Notes: a model not told the origin generated them from the sequence alone. A stretch of 64,000 bases of DNA from Deltaproteobacteria bacterium (GCA_022710585.1 JAKLGV010000016.1:1-64000), one strand, 5' to 3'. Counted from the first letter of the stretch, positions 43,769 to 52,443 are shown. Made by a program: numbers and translations.

Positions 43769-44454
43769 GCTACGTTCTCGGAAAAGGAGATGTCTTCAGT
43801 AATGCTTCCGTCTTTAAGCCGGATGACGCGTTTTCCGTAGGAGGCAGCCTTGGGGTCGTGCGTGACCATCACAATCGTCTGGCCGGCTTGGTTCAGACTT
43901 TTCAGCAAAGCCAGAATATCTTCACTGATATGGGAGTCAAGGTTGCCGGTTGGCTCATCGGCCAGAAGCACGGCGGGGTCGGTGATCAGCGCGCGGGCAA
44001 TGGCGACGCGCTGCATTTCTCCTCCGGAGAGCTGCTCCGGCCGGTGATCGATGCGCGACCCCAGACCGACTCTTTCCAGAAGATGAACAGCTCTCTCCCG
44101 GATTCGTGAAAGCGGGATGCCATCGAGCAGAAGCGGCAGACTTACGTTTTCCAAAGCATTCAGTATCGGGAGCAGATTAAAAAACTGAAAAATAAAGCCG
44201 ACTCTTTTCCGTCGAATGAGAGTCAGTTGATTGTCGGATATCCCATGAATCGGCTGACCATCGACAAATATCTTGCCGGAGGTCGGCTGATCCAGCCCAC
44301 CGATCAGATGCAGCAGCGTGCTCTTGCCGGAACCGCTTGGTCCCATGATGGAAAGAAAATTACCTTTCTCGATTTTTAAAGAGACATCCCGGAGTGCGCA
44401 GATTTCCTGCTCCCCCTGATGGTAAATTTTGTTGACATTTTGTACTTCGATCAT
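43765..44454 (-). CDS. ABC transporter ATPase (LolD/MacB type)
   Basis: A 229-residue ATPase. ATG 44454 is preferred, since AAAAAGG lies six bases upstream; upstream in-frame ATGs at 44460 and 44475 overlap or precede that site. Motifs: Walker A GPSGSGKST, the LolD/MacB-type FQFFNLLPILNALENV, signature LSGGEMQRVAIARAL, Walker B VLLADEPTGNLD and switch His in VTHDPKAASY. It energises the adjacent permease. First gene of the operon from the promoter at 44545-44573. Confidence 0.92.
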   Translation of the reverse strand: MIEVQNVNKIYHQGEQEICALRDVSLKIEKGNFLSIMGPSGSGKSTLLHLIGGLDQPTSGKIFVDGQPIHGISDNQLTLIRRKRVGFIFQFFNLLPILNALENVSLPLLLDGIPLSRIRERAVHLLERVGLGSRIDHRPEQLSGGEMQRVAIARALITDPAVLLADEPTGNLDSHISEDILALLKSLNQAGQTIVMVTHDPKAASYGKRVIRLKDGSITEDISFSENVA

Positions 44455-44544
44455 TGGCATCCTTTTTAAGATCAATTATAAACAGGGTTTTGCTCAATCG
44501 GAATTCCTTGCTATGAAGTTCATCGGATATGTTTTTCGAGGTCA

Positions 44545-44573
44545 TATATAGGGAATATAAGTTTTTATGTCAA
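44545..44573 (-). promoter_or_regulatory. Sigma-70 type promoter of the ABC export operon
   Basis: On the minus strand TTGACA (44573-44568) and TATATA (44550-44545) are separated by 17 bases; transcription would start about 85 bases before the ATPase gene. Confidence 0.72.
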
Positions 44574-44648
44574 TTGTTTTATCCTGATGATTGATCGGGG
44601 CAGAAGGGCCTTGCTGATTTCTGATTGATGCGCTGAATCCTTATAATA

Positions 44649-45419
44649 TCAGTACGTTTTTCCTTTAATGTCCACCATGGGGACAAAACGGACGGGAATG
44701 ATTGCCTGTTGTTCCAGGCGGCCGTTCTTTTTAATCAGCACGACCAGTTCCTGTGCTCCAGCGTCCCCGACCGGTATAACCATTCTTCCGCCTTCCCTGA
44801 GTTGCTCCGCGAGCGGTCGGGGAACTTTAGTCGGCGCGCAGGTGACCAGAATCGCGTTAAAAGGTGCCGCTTCCGGCCAGCCCTGATAGCCGTCGCCGAT
44901 CTTAACGTGAACGTTTTTATAAAGCCCGGACAAAACCCGCTCAGCCCGTTTTCCGAGCGACCCGATAATTTCGATGGTGTAAACGCTCTGACAGAGTTCT
45001 GCCAGAACGGCGGCCTGATAGCCCGAGCCTGTGCCGATTTCCAGCACCTTTATGCATTTTTCCGGCTTAATGACTTCCGTCATCAGCGCGACAATGTAAG
45101 GCTGGGAAATAGTCTGACCTTCGCCGATCGGCAGAGCATGATCGCCATAGGCCAGGTTTTGGAGTTTTTCCGGAACGAATTGATGACGGGGAACTGTTCT
45201 CATCACTTTGAGGACTTTCGGATCGCGAATTCCTCGTGCCTCAATTTGTTCGGTAACCATTTTCTCTCTTTGAGAAGCGTAATCCTTTTCCGTATTGACG
45301 TCTGCCCGGCAATTCAAAACGGACAAAGATAAAATCACTATGGCTGTGAAAAGATAAACACAGTGTTTTCTCGTTTGAGAAAAGCACCTCCGTCTCTTAT
45401 TGAAAATTGTTATGATCAT
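44649..45419 (-). CDS. pcm: Exported protein-L-isoaspartate O-methyltransferase
   Basis: A 256-residue PCMT. The N-terminus is a basic stretch followed by a hydrophobic segment ending VLNCRAD, so it is exported and possibly lipidated at that Cys. The catalytic part shows MVTEQIEARGIRDPKVL, VPRHQFVPE, ALPIGEGQTISQPYIVA and the SAM site VLEIGTGSGYQAAVLAEL. It methylates isoaspartyl residues to repair aged proteins. Export is unusual, because SAM is cytosolic. It forms an operon with the nitroreductase and JAMM genes (gaps of about 20 bases). AGGGA lies close before the ATG. Confidence 0.87.
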   Translation of the reverse strand: MIITIFNKRRRCFSQTRKHCVYLFTAIVILSLSVLNCRADVNTEKDYASQREKMVTEQIEARGIRDPKVLKVMRTVPRHQFVPEKLQNLAYGDHALPIGEGQTISQPYIVALMTEVIKPEKCIKVLEIGTGSGYQAAVLAELCQSVYTIEIIGSLGKRAERVLSGLYKNVHVKIGDGYQGWPEAAPFNAILVTCAPTKVPRPLAEQLREGGRMVIPVGDAGAQELVVLIKKNGRLEQQAIIPVRFVPMVDIKGKTY

Positions 45420-45440
45420 ACTTCCCTTACCTGTGATTTT

Positions 45441-46145
45441 TTATTGTTCCTTTCCCACCGGGATCAAATACAGGGGCTCATGATTGACGGGCAGATGAAG
45501 AACCTGTTTGACTTTTTCATCGTGGAAAGCTCCGATGGGAACAGCTCGCAGTCCCAGTACTGTGACCTGCAGGAGAAGATTCTGTGCGGCATGCCCCGCT
45601 TCCATTTTTACATATCTTTCGGCCCGGTTTCCGTATTTTTTTGATGTTCGTTCATAGACGGCGGTAATCACAAAAACGGCGGGGGCCTTCGCGACGCTAT
45701 CTTGACCCAGGGCAGCATAGGCCAGCTGATGATGGACATCCGTTTCCAGGCAGCGGATCAGACGATGATTTGCTGATGAATATTGAAATACCCCTTCCTG
45801 AAGCGCCACATAGACTTCGAGCGGAAACAAGGCTCCGGCCGATGGAGTAGCTCGGGCTCCCCAATCACGGGTTTTCCCCTGCAAAGCCCAAAGCAGCTGG
45901 GATAATTCCTGCAGCGTCAGGGGGTGGGCGGCAAAATCCCTGATTGATTGACGATTTTTAATGGCTTCTTCCAGGGATATCTTTCCTTTGAGGGAAGGAG
46001 CGGGAAGATCGATATTTGATTTGTTTTGCAAGGAATTCATCTTTTTCTCCTGAGCAATGCCTGTTACGGAAATAAAAATCATCGCAAATAAAAAAAAGGC
46101 TATAAAAAAGAATGAAAATGTTTTGTTCCGAGAATTCATTTTCAT
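45441..46145 (-). CDS. Exported SagB/nitroreductase-like flavoprotein
   Basis: A 234-residue protein from ATG 46145 with AAGGACG upstream. Residues 1-33 are a signal anchor or signal peptide (TGIAQEKK cut region). The nitroreductase fold follows: EEAIKNRQSIRDFAAHPLT, LSQLLWALQG, RATPSAGALFPLEVYVA, and the C-terminal HAAQNLLLQVTVLGLRAVPI. This pattern is the SagB/ThcOx-like branch of FMN nitroreductases. It presumably binds FMN in or near the envelope. It is translationally close to the JAMM gene (17-base gap) and pcm. Confidence 0.85.
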   Translation of the reverse strand: MKMNSRNKTFSFFFIAFFLFAMIFISVTGIAQEKKMNSLQNKSNIDLPAPSLKGKISLEEAIKNRQSIRDFAAHPLTLQELSQLLWALQGKTRDWGARATPSAGALFPLEVYVALQEGVFQYSSANHRLIRCLETDVHHQLAYAALGQDSVAKAPAVFVITAVYERTSKKYGNRAERYVKMEAGHAAQNLLLQVTVLGLRAVPIGAFHDEKVKQVLHLPVNHEPLYLIPVGKEQ

Positions 46146-46162
46146 ATGCCACGTCCTTGAAG

Positions 46163-46876
46163 CTATGTCGGCATATGCTTGCCGTTTTTGAATCTGCCGA
46201 AATCTTCGTATTCCCAGCGCAAACCGGTCAGGGACGGGCAGTCCAGCACTATGCATTCATCATTGTCTTTGGTATAAATGTATTTATCTCTGGCTGAATA
46301 GGCGCAGTAAGCCGCCAGCCACATCCGGTAATTGCCCATGGTGGCCTCCACGCAATTATTAGCCACCCAGTTGCAGTCTTTTCGACCGGCTTTTTCCATG
46401 GCGGCAATGGTGACGACCAGGCCGACCCGGTATCCTTTCTGCTTCCAGAAAATATCATTCAGCCATTCCCGGTCATTTTCCGACATATAATACATTTTAT
46501 TGGCCAATACTTCCCGGGTGTTTTTAAACGGATGGGAATGAAAATCTCCCAGGTATTTAAGATGAGGCCAGAATGACGTGATGACATCCACTTTTAAAGA
46601 TATCGCTTCCTTATTTTCGTCGATGGAACTTCTTCTCTGTTCGGCGGTCGTATCGGTGTGCGCCATCTCAATCTGATAGATGACTTCCTTGTTTTTCATA
46701 ATGATTTCATGACCGAAGAGGCTTCCGTAAACTTCGATTCGTGATTTCGGCCTGCCTTTTTCCTTGATATCCTTTTTCTTGACTGAATAGGCTTCCAGAG
46801 AGCTTAAAACCAGGGATATCAAAGCATTTTCGGAGACGCGGACAATATATTTCCTGCAATCGCTGCTTGTCATCGT
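46163..46876 (-). CDS. JAMM/MPN+ metallopeptidase-like protein
   Basis: A 237-residue protein from ATG 46876 behind GGAGGTGATACG, a very strong site. The JAMM features are Glu47 in RIEVYGSLFGHE and the HxH pair His112/His114 in GDFHSHPF. A plausible S-x-x-D follows (Ser131, Asp134 in MSENDREW), spaced further than the canonical seven residues. These proteins are zinc isopeptidases that cut ubiquitin-like tails or other amide bonds. No ubiquitin-like, E1 or E2 gene is adjacent. It leads the operon with the nitroreductase and PCMT. Substrate unknown; cytosolic. Confidence 0.72.
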   Translation of the reverse strand, partial: TMTSSDCRKYIVRVSENALISLVLSSLEAYSVKKKDIKEKGRPKSRIEVYGSLFGHEIIMKNKEVIYQIEMAHTDTTAEQRRSSIDENKEAISLKVDVITSFWPHLKYLGDFHSHPFKNTREVLANKMYYMSENDREWLNDIFWKQKGYRVGLVVTIAAMEKAGRKDCNWVANNCVEATMGNYRMWLAAYCAYSARDKYIYTKDNDECIVLDCPSLTGLRWEYEDFGRFKNGKHMPT

Positions 46877-46914
46877 ATCACCTCCAAAATGATCAACGTG
46901 GATAAAGGTTGATA

Positions 46915-46943
46915 TTGACAAAAATATACTTGTTTGTTAAATT
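46915..46943 (+). promoter_or_regulatory. Sigma-70 type promoter of the small-RNA candidate
   Basis: TTGACA (46915-46920), 17-base spacer, TAAATT (46938-46943). No gene follows on this strand for over 500 bases, so the transcript should be the structured RNA at 46950-47109. Confidence 0.68.
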
Positions 46944-46949
46944 ATGATT

Positions 46950-47109
46950 AACGAGATACTGCTGTGCACGCGATGAAGTCATGTCACTGGAGCTGAATTT
47001 AGAAAAAAACCGCAGGATCTTAGTGGTGACAGCCACCCTAAAAGATCAAGTTTAAAAAAGTCATGACTCCAGTCTGCGACTCAACGACACAAGCGGTTCT
47101 CGTTTTTTT
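46950..47109 (+). ncRNA. Structured small RNA candidate, 6S-like
   Basis: A transcript of about 160 nt would start near 46950 and end at the seven-T run 47103-47109. The two ends pair in an irregular long stem: CGAGA with TCTCG, ACTGC with GCGGT (one G-U), TGTG with CACA, TGAaGTC with GACTCA (bulge), and ACTGGAG (46986-46992) with CTCCAGT (47067-47073). Above it lies an A-rich internal loop, then an apical hairpin GATCTTAGTGG/CCACcCTAAAAGATC. A closing stem, central bubble and apical hairpin are the outline of 6S RNA, which binds sigma-70 RNA polymerase. Sequence identity to known 6S RNA was not established. Another rod-like regulatory RNA is possible. Confidence 0.55.
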
Positions 47110-47112
47110 ATG

Positions 47113-47158
47113 CAGCCCTTCAGCGGTAAATTATTTCCACTGAAGGGTTTTCAATTTA
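47113..47158 (-). terminator. Hairpin terminator downstream of the GYD gene
   Basis: CCCTTCAGCGG and CCACTGAAGGG (47116-47150) form a strong stem. On the minus strand it is followed by CTGCATAAAAAAA, and on the plus strand by TTTTCAATTT, so it could stop transcription either way. It also backs up the end of the small RNA. Confidence 0.6.
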
Positions 47159-47215
47159 CCGGCAGGAACGATTCATCAACCGCCGGCCTTTCTAATCCAT
47201 TCCATTCTTCCCGCG

Positions 47216-47509
47216 TTACATCTTGTCAATTTTTGAGATCAAACGGTCGAATTGTTCCACATCAACGACCGGTGAGGTGGAAAAGGAAATTCCTGTCAGT
47301 TTGTTCAGCGCCATGGAAGTCGACAGCGCGTCTTCCAGGCCGGGAAATTCAAGCGTAAAGACAAGGTCATGCTCTCCCATCACGGCAAACATGGAAATAA
47401 CCTTACCGCCGTTTTTTTCAATGATTTTGACAGCTTTCTTTGTCCTCTGTTCAGAGGCATGTTTGAGGGATTCCTGATTGTACTTTCCAAACATCATAAA
47501 AATCGGCAT
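47216..47509 (-). CDS. GYD-domain protein
   Basis: A 97-residue protein behind GGAGGTC. The sequence opens PIFMMFGKYNQESLK and continues with EKNGGKVISMFAVMGEHDLVFTLEFPG, the pattern of the GYD family (ferredoxin-like alpha/beta dimers). Members are linked to sugar or small-molecule binding and often sit near metabolic genes. Function is not established. It follows the 41-residue gene by about 70 bases and probably shares its promoter. Confidence 0.8.
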   Translation of the reverse strand: MPIFMMFGKYNQESLKHASEQRTKKAVKIIEKNGGKVISMFAVMGEHDLVFTLEFPGLEDALSTSMALNKLTGISFSTSPVVDVEQFDRLISKIDKM

Positions 47510-47581
47510 AAATTGACCTCCTGATTGAGTGGCAACAGCCTTCAGCCTTCAATTGCCCTTTGGCAACAGGCATTCAGGCGG

Positions 47582-47707
47582 TTACCCGTGTTTAATTTTT
47601 CTAACGGTTGACTGAACTTTGGCATTGCCCTGTTTGATTTTCCGGTTAACCCATTGACTTTTCGGCTGTTTTAAAATCATGTTCTTTTTTTCTCTTCTTG
47701 TTTCCAT
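47582..47707 (-). CDS. Small basic protein (41 aa), no family recognised
   Basis: ATG 47707 follows a perfect AAGGAGG by seven bases, and the frame stops with TAA at 47582-47584. The product is strongly basic (about 13 Lys/Arg in 41), including METRREKKN and KIKQGNAK. It has no hydrophobic segment or Cys. The site and the upstream promoter make translation likely. Nucleic-acid binding would suit its charge, but nothing shows it. Confidence 0.6.
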   Translation of the reverse strand: METRREKKNMILKQPKSQWVNRKIKQGNAKVQSTVRKIKHG

Positions 47708-47795
47708 AACAATACCTCCTTATATCTGAACCTGAAGCAAAGCCTCAGCGTTATTTTAAAGGTTATTGCTATATTTTCATCTTTTATCTTTTCTT

Positions 47796-47823
47796 AATTT
47801 AGTGGCATTGAAATTATTGTCAA
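47796..47823 (-). promoter_or_regulatory. Sigma-70 type promoter for the 41-aa/GYD genes
   Basis: Minus strand TTGACA (47823-47818), 16-base spacer, TAAATT (47801-47796). The start would be about 80 bases before the small basic gene. The rest of 47824-48034 is AT-rich and shows nothing further. Confidence 0.65.
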
Positions 47824-48034
47824 ACATCAAAAAGTTATGAAAACTCGACAAATATGGCCAATATATAAGAAGTTAAAGCATTCTGATAATTTATGCGAAT
47901 AAAATGATGGCGTTTGGTTAATAATTTACGTCTGATGAGTGCCAAATGCCGGCTGATTTCTAATGGCCGTTTAAAAAAGGAGAAAAAGATTCATTTTTTA
48001 TCACTTTTAACGAATCAAGTTTTATCCGCGTCCA

Positions 48035-50872
48035 TTAGCGGCCGGCAAGATCCGGCTCGCCGCAGTGCCGGAGGATATAGTCACGGGCGGCGTCACGCAG
48101 TCTGATGGCGGTGGTCCATGAATCCGGTGCTGAGGGATCCTGGACACAATGGGGTTCGATGGGTTTCCCGATGGTGACGGCAATCCGGCCCCGCCGCGGA
48201 AAAAGGCTGACATCGCGCAGCATGGAACGGGTACCGCGGATCGCGACAGGGACGACCGGAACATCGGCTTCTACCGAGGCTTCAAAAGCTCCCATGTAAA
48301 AGGGACGCAGTCCCGGAATGCGCGTGAAAGTCCCTTCGGCAAAAAAGAACAGATTGCGCCCTTCCCGCGCCCGGGAGGCGATGCGGCGGGCATCTTCAAC
48401 ACCTTTTTGTTTGTCGAATCGTTCCACAAATTCCGCTTGTATTCGTTGCAGGAATACCCGTGACAGGAAACTGTCTTTCAGCTCGGCTTTGGCCACAAAA
48501 CTGACTTCCACCGGCAGCACGGCGACCATCAGAAAATTATCCAGGTAGCTGGCATGGTTGGACACGAACATACAGGGATTTCCCTGCGGCAGATTTTCGA
48601 GGCCGTGTATGTCAAGCGGCGTGAAAGATGCTCGGGCCAGAAACAGTGCTACTTTTCTCATGAAAGCCCATCGCCAGGTTTCCCCGGGCAGCAGGACAAC
48701 AGTCAGCCAGGTAACGGGAGCGAGCATCAGAAACACCAGCCAGCAGTAAACGGCATAAAAGCCGCTTTGCACACCATGCCAAATACGTCTCATTTCCGGG
48801 AGAATTCCCGATGCGGTAATGCGCGCGATCTGCCACCAGGTGGCTCTGTATTCTTTGCCGATTCGTCCGCTCTCAAAAAGAGCGCGATTGCCGGCGCGGC
48901 GGATTTTTCCGCTGGATGTTTTCAGGACGGTTCCCGGCGGCGCCAGAACCACTTCATCTGCCGCTGTCCCGACAAGATCCATCGCCAGTGTGTTGATTTC
49001 CTGCCGCAGGGTATTCAATTTTTCCGGATTTTCTTCCCGCGTCTCCGCCATCACCACCAGTTTCTCGGTTTGATTGACTTTATCCTGTGTGGCAAACACG
49101 ACCACATTGCCCTTGCGGATGCCCGTAACCTTGCCGACGGCTTCTTCCAGCTCCTGAGGGTAGATGTTTCTTCCCGCACGGATGATGATGTCTTTCTTGC
49201 GACCGGTGATGAATATATCGCCGCCCGCGATATAAGCCATATCGCCGGAATCCAGCCAGTTGCCATCAAAAAGTTTCCTGGTTTCTTCTTCATTGCGGTA
49301 ATAGCCGCTGGTCGCCGAAGGCCCCCGGAAATGCAGTCTGCCCTCGTATCGTTCCGGCAACTCCAAACCGGCCGCATCGACAATGCGCACTTCATGGCCG
49401 GGCAGAGGATGACCGCAGGCGACAAAACGCAGAATACTCTCGTCTGCCGCTGAAGACACAACGGCGTGTCCGGTGTTGACAAAAACATCACGGTCAATCC
49501 GGTCAATGAGCGGGCCTCGATTAAGGGGAGGTAAAGCAAGGCCGACAGAGCATTCCGCCAATCCGTAAACGGGCATTAATGTTTCACGCCTGAATCCGTA
49601 TGGGCCGAATTGCCGGCAGAAATTCTCCACGGTCTCGGGGCTCACCGGCTCGGCACCGTTGCAGGCAATCCGCCACGAAGAAAGATCAAGCCCCTGTAGA
49701 TCACTTTCCGTCAATCTTTTCAGGCATAATTCATAGGCGAAATTGGGAGCGGCGGAGATCGTACCCCGATAGCGATGAATGGCCCAGAGCCAGCGCTGCG
49801 GACGGGCAATAAAACTGAGCGGCGACATCACCACGAGCAGGGCGGTAAAATAAAGACTGCTGAGCCATGTCCCGATCAGGCCCATATCGTGATAAAGCGG
49901 CAGCCAGCTGATAATCACATCCGTGGACTTTACCTGCGCGACTTCTCCCAGAGCACGGACATTCGCCAGCAGATTGGCATGGGTGAGCACAACGCCTTTA
50001 GGATTTCCGGTGCTGCCGGACGTATATTGGAGGAAAGCAATATCATTCATGGCCGGTGTATATTTTTTATAAGCGGCTTTGCCTGCGGTGAGTTCCGTAA
50101 AGGTGACCAGCGTGTGCATGCTTTCCACCTGCGCCTTGAGCACCTGGGCAAAGCGCTTGGCTTCCGGAATGATGACCATGATCTTCGCTTCACAGTTGTT
50201 GAGAATGGCGCTGTGCCGCTGCAAATGGTCTTCGAGCTGGTTGAGCCGGAAAGGCGGGTAGATGGGAACCGGTATGCCGCCTGCCAGCAGAATGCCCAAA
50301 AAAGTAAAAAAGTATTCCCGGCTTGTCGGCAGCATGATGGAGACGGCATCTCCCGGTAGCAATCCTTTTTCCTGAAGTCCGGCGGCGGCTGCCTGTGCGC
50401 CATCGCTGAGCTCCCGATAAGTAATGATGTCGCCGTCGCCTTCATCGCTGTATAAGCGGATGTGCGGCCTGTCCGGATGATGCTCTGCATGCCAGTTCAG
50501 GACATCGACCAGGGTTTGGGCGCTTACCGGCAGATTGGACGTTGTGCCCACGTCCGGCGTCTTTATGTCAATGACGGCGGCAGGCGTCAGGGCGGCGCCG
50601 GTCTTGCTGATGACCTGCCAGAGGTCGCGAGGGGATTCCGCCTCGATAAACAACTTTTCATCCAGAGAAACACTGAATATCTTTTCCACGCGGGCAAGAA
50701 GTTCCACCCGCGCCAGGCTGTCCAGTCCCAGATCCTTGGACAGCGAACTGTCCGGCAGGACCTGCCGGGTTTGAGGCCAGGAAGGATGCAGCTCCACAAC
50801 CAGCTCTTTGATTTGACTGAGCAGAATGTTCATCGAGCGGTCGGCGCTCATTTTTGTTTGATGACTGTTCAT
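48035..50872 (-). CDS. Acyl-carrier domain / acyl-AMP ligase / 1-acylglycerol-3-phosphate acyltransferase fusion
   Basis: A 945-residue protein from ATG 50872, because GAAGG lies eight bases upstream; frames upstream lack a site. Residues about 15-95 are an acyl-carrier domain with the phosphopantetheine Ser in GLDSLARVE. An AMP-forming ligase follows (YTSGSTGNPKGVV, LPLYHDMGLIG, YGLAECSVGLALP, GRKKDIIIRAGRNIYP). Two hydrophobic segments (near YCWLVFLMLAPVTWLTVVLL) lead to a PlsC domain with NHASYLD (H-x4-D) and FFAEGTF. It could load fatty acid on its own carrier and transfer it to lysophospholipid or another acceptor, like Aas with an added ACP. Confidence 0.88.
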   Translation of the reverse strand: MNSHQTKMSADRSMNILLSQIKELVVELHPSWPQTRQVLPDSSLSKDLGLDSLARVELLARVEKIFSVSLDEKLFIEAESPRDLWQVISKTGAALTPAAVIDIKTPDVGTTSNLPVSAQTLVDVLNWHAEHHPDRPHIRLYSDEGDGDIITYRELSDGAQAAAAGLQEKGLLPGDAVSIMLPTSREYFFTFLGILLAGGIPVPIYPPFRLNQLEDHLQRHSAILNNCEAKIMVIIPEAKRFAQVLKAQVESMHTLVTFTELTAGKAAYKKYTPAMNDIAFLQYTSGSTGNPKGVVLTHANLLANVRALGEVAQVKSTDVIISWLPLYHDMGLIGTWLSSLYFTALLVVMSPLSFIARPQRWLWAIHRYRGTISAAPNFAYELCLKRLTESDLQGLDLSSWRIACNGAEPVSPETVENFCRQFGPYGFRRETLMPVYGLAECSVGLALPPLNRGPLIDRIDRDVFVNTGHAVVSSAADESILRFVACGHPLPGHEVRIVDAAGLELPERYEGRLHFRGPSATSGYYRNEEETRKLFDGNWLDSGDMAYIAGGDIFITGRKKDIIIRAGRNIYPQELEEAVGKVTGIRKGNVVVFATQDKVNQTEKLVVMAETREENPEKLNTLRQEINTLAMDLVGTAADEVVLAPPGTVLKTSSGKIRRAGNRALFESGRIGKEYRATWWQIARITASGILPEMRRIWHGVQSGFYAVYCWLVFLMLAPVTWLTVVLLPGETWRWAFMRKVALFLARASFTPLDIHGLENLPQGNPCMFVSNHASYLDNFLMVAVLPVEVSFVAKAELKDSFLSRVFLQRIQAEFVERFDKQKGVEDARRIASRAREGRNLFFFAEGTFTRIPGLRPFYMGAFEASVEADVPVVPVAIRGTRSMLRDVSLFPRRGRIAVTIGKPIEPHCVQDPSAPDSWTTAIRLRDAARDYILRHCGEPDLAGR

Positions 50873-50977
50873 CAGGTGACCTTCACTGCTGTTAATATAA
50901 TGACGGGGACCATCTTTTCCAACTAACGGCGTTGCCACCGGCAATCAGGCGCTCCATTTCTTATGAAATCATTCCCT

Positions 50978-52315
50978 TTATTCTCCGGCGTGGTCGAGCG
51001 CCGCCATTTTTCCCCTTTCTTCATCAACAAAAAAGACAATGACCGCGGATACCAGAAAAAAGAATGAACACATCAGGATCGCTTTTTGCAGACCCAGAAA
51101 TGCCTGCAGCAGTCCCAGCCCCATCAGGCCGAAAATAGCGGAGAGGCGTCCGGTAAAACTCCACAGACCGAAAAATTCGCCGGCCTTGGTATCCGGCGAA
51201 AAAAGTCCCACCATCGCGCGGCAGAGGGATTGTGTCGATCCCAGCCCCAATCCGGCAATCGAGCCGATGGCCAGGAAAACATGTTCGCCCTTCACCGAAG
51301 CCCCCGTCCATTGATTTATCAGGGCGGTCACCTCATTGATGCCGTAAATCAGACTCACGGTAATGAGCCAGATGAGGAGCGTCAGGATGAAGGTCTGCTT
51401 CGCTTTCCATTTATCCTGAATGAAACCGAAGAAAAACGCCCCGCCCGCCGCCGTAAATTGTGTAATGACGAACATCAGCACCTGCGTGCTCGCGGACCAT
51501 TGCACGACCTGGTCTCCATAAATGAATGCGAAGGAGATCACAATGGACACACCGGAATAGGCAAAAAAGAACGATGCCAGAAGAATCAGTAAATCCTTAT
51601 AATCCCGGATATCCAGGCATGTTTTTTTCAATCTTTTCCATCCGATCGTGAAATAGTTTTCATGAGGGGGCAGCAGTCTGGGACGTGTTTTTTCCCGGAC
51701 CCATAAAAAAGTGGGCAGCGCCGCGAGCAGAAAAAACAATCCGGTAACCGGCCCCACCAGCCGCAAATTTTGAAAATTATCCAGCGTATAAATACCGGCG
51801 TTGAGGCCGCAGATAACGATGGCCGTGGAAATAAGACCGCCGAAGTAGCCCAATCCCCAGGCATATCCGGAGATTTTACCCAGATCCTCCGGCGGCCCGA
51901 GGCCCGGCAGAAAACTGGAAACGAAAGCTTCACTGTATGAAAAACCGATGTTGGACAGAATGATCAGCAGCATGCCCCGGACAATGTCTCCGGGGCCGAC
52001 GAAATACAGAGCCGATGTGGCTATCACCGTGAGCAGATAGCTGCCCAGGAGAAATTTCTTTTTTGCTCCGGAATAATCCATGATCGCGCCGAAGAGGGGC
52101 GCGGAGAGAAGCACAACCAGATAACTGAGAGAAAGGGCGGTGCTCCAGAGAAAATTTCCCAGACGGTATTCGGGCCCGTCACCGACAATGAGCCGGGGGA
52201 AGATGATGCAGAAAACGACGGTAATAATGACGGTCGTATAGGACGAGTTGGCAAAATCAAACATTGCCCAGCCGAACAATTCTTTTTTGGAAGCTCTCTT
52301 GATTTCTGTCATCAT
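50978..52315 (-). CDS. MFS transporter, UMF1/Atg22-like
   Basis: A 445-residue protein with 12 predicted membrane segments. It opens with FGWAMFDFANSSYTTVIITV, the UMF1 hallmark, and SLCRAMVGLFSPDTKAGEFFG lies in the second half. This matches the UMF1/Atg22 branch of the major facilitator superfamily, whose eukaryotic members export amino acids from vacuoles. Substrate unknown here. The ATG is doubled (52315 and 52312) behind CAGGG. About 105 bases separate it from the acyl ligase fusion in the same direction, so they may be cotranscribed. Confidence 0.87.
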   Translation of the reverse strand: MMTEIKRASKKELFGWAMFDFANSSYTTVIITVVFCIIFPRLIVGDGPEYRLGNFLWSTALSLSYLVVLLSAPLFGAIMDYSGAKKKFLLGSYLLTVIATSALYFVGPGDIVRGMLLIILSNIGFSYSEAFVSSFLPGLGPPEDLGKISGYAWGLGYFGGLISTAIVICGLNAGIYTLDNFQNLRLVGPVTGLFFLLAALPTFLWVREKTRPRLLPPHENYFTIGWKRLKKTCLDIRDYKDLLILLASFFFAYSGVSIVISFAFIYGDQVVQWSASTQVLMFVITQFTAAGGAFFFGFIQDKWKAKQTFILTLLIWLITVSLIYGINEVTALINQWTGASVKGEHVFLAIGSIAGLGLGSTQSLCRAMVGLFSPDTKAGEFFGLWSFTGRLSAIFGLMGLGLLQAFLGLQKAILMCSFFFLVSAVIVFFVDEERGKMAALDHAGE

Positions 52316-52400
52316 TTTACCCTGGTATTATTTATCACAGATTCAGGCAGTAGTTTAGCCTTTTGATGATGCCGGATTGCGCGATGGTGTGCGTGAGAAA

Positions 52401-52443
52401 GATAAAAAATCTCCGGCGGCATTGGAATGATGACACCGGAGAT
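52401..52443 (-). terminator. Terminator of the AOR/ferredoxin operon
   Basis: ATCTCCGG and CCGGAGAT pair around a 19-base loop. On the minus strand the stem is followed by TTTTTTATC. Confidence 0.75.
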
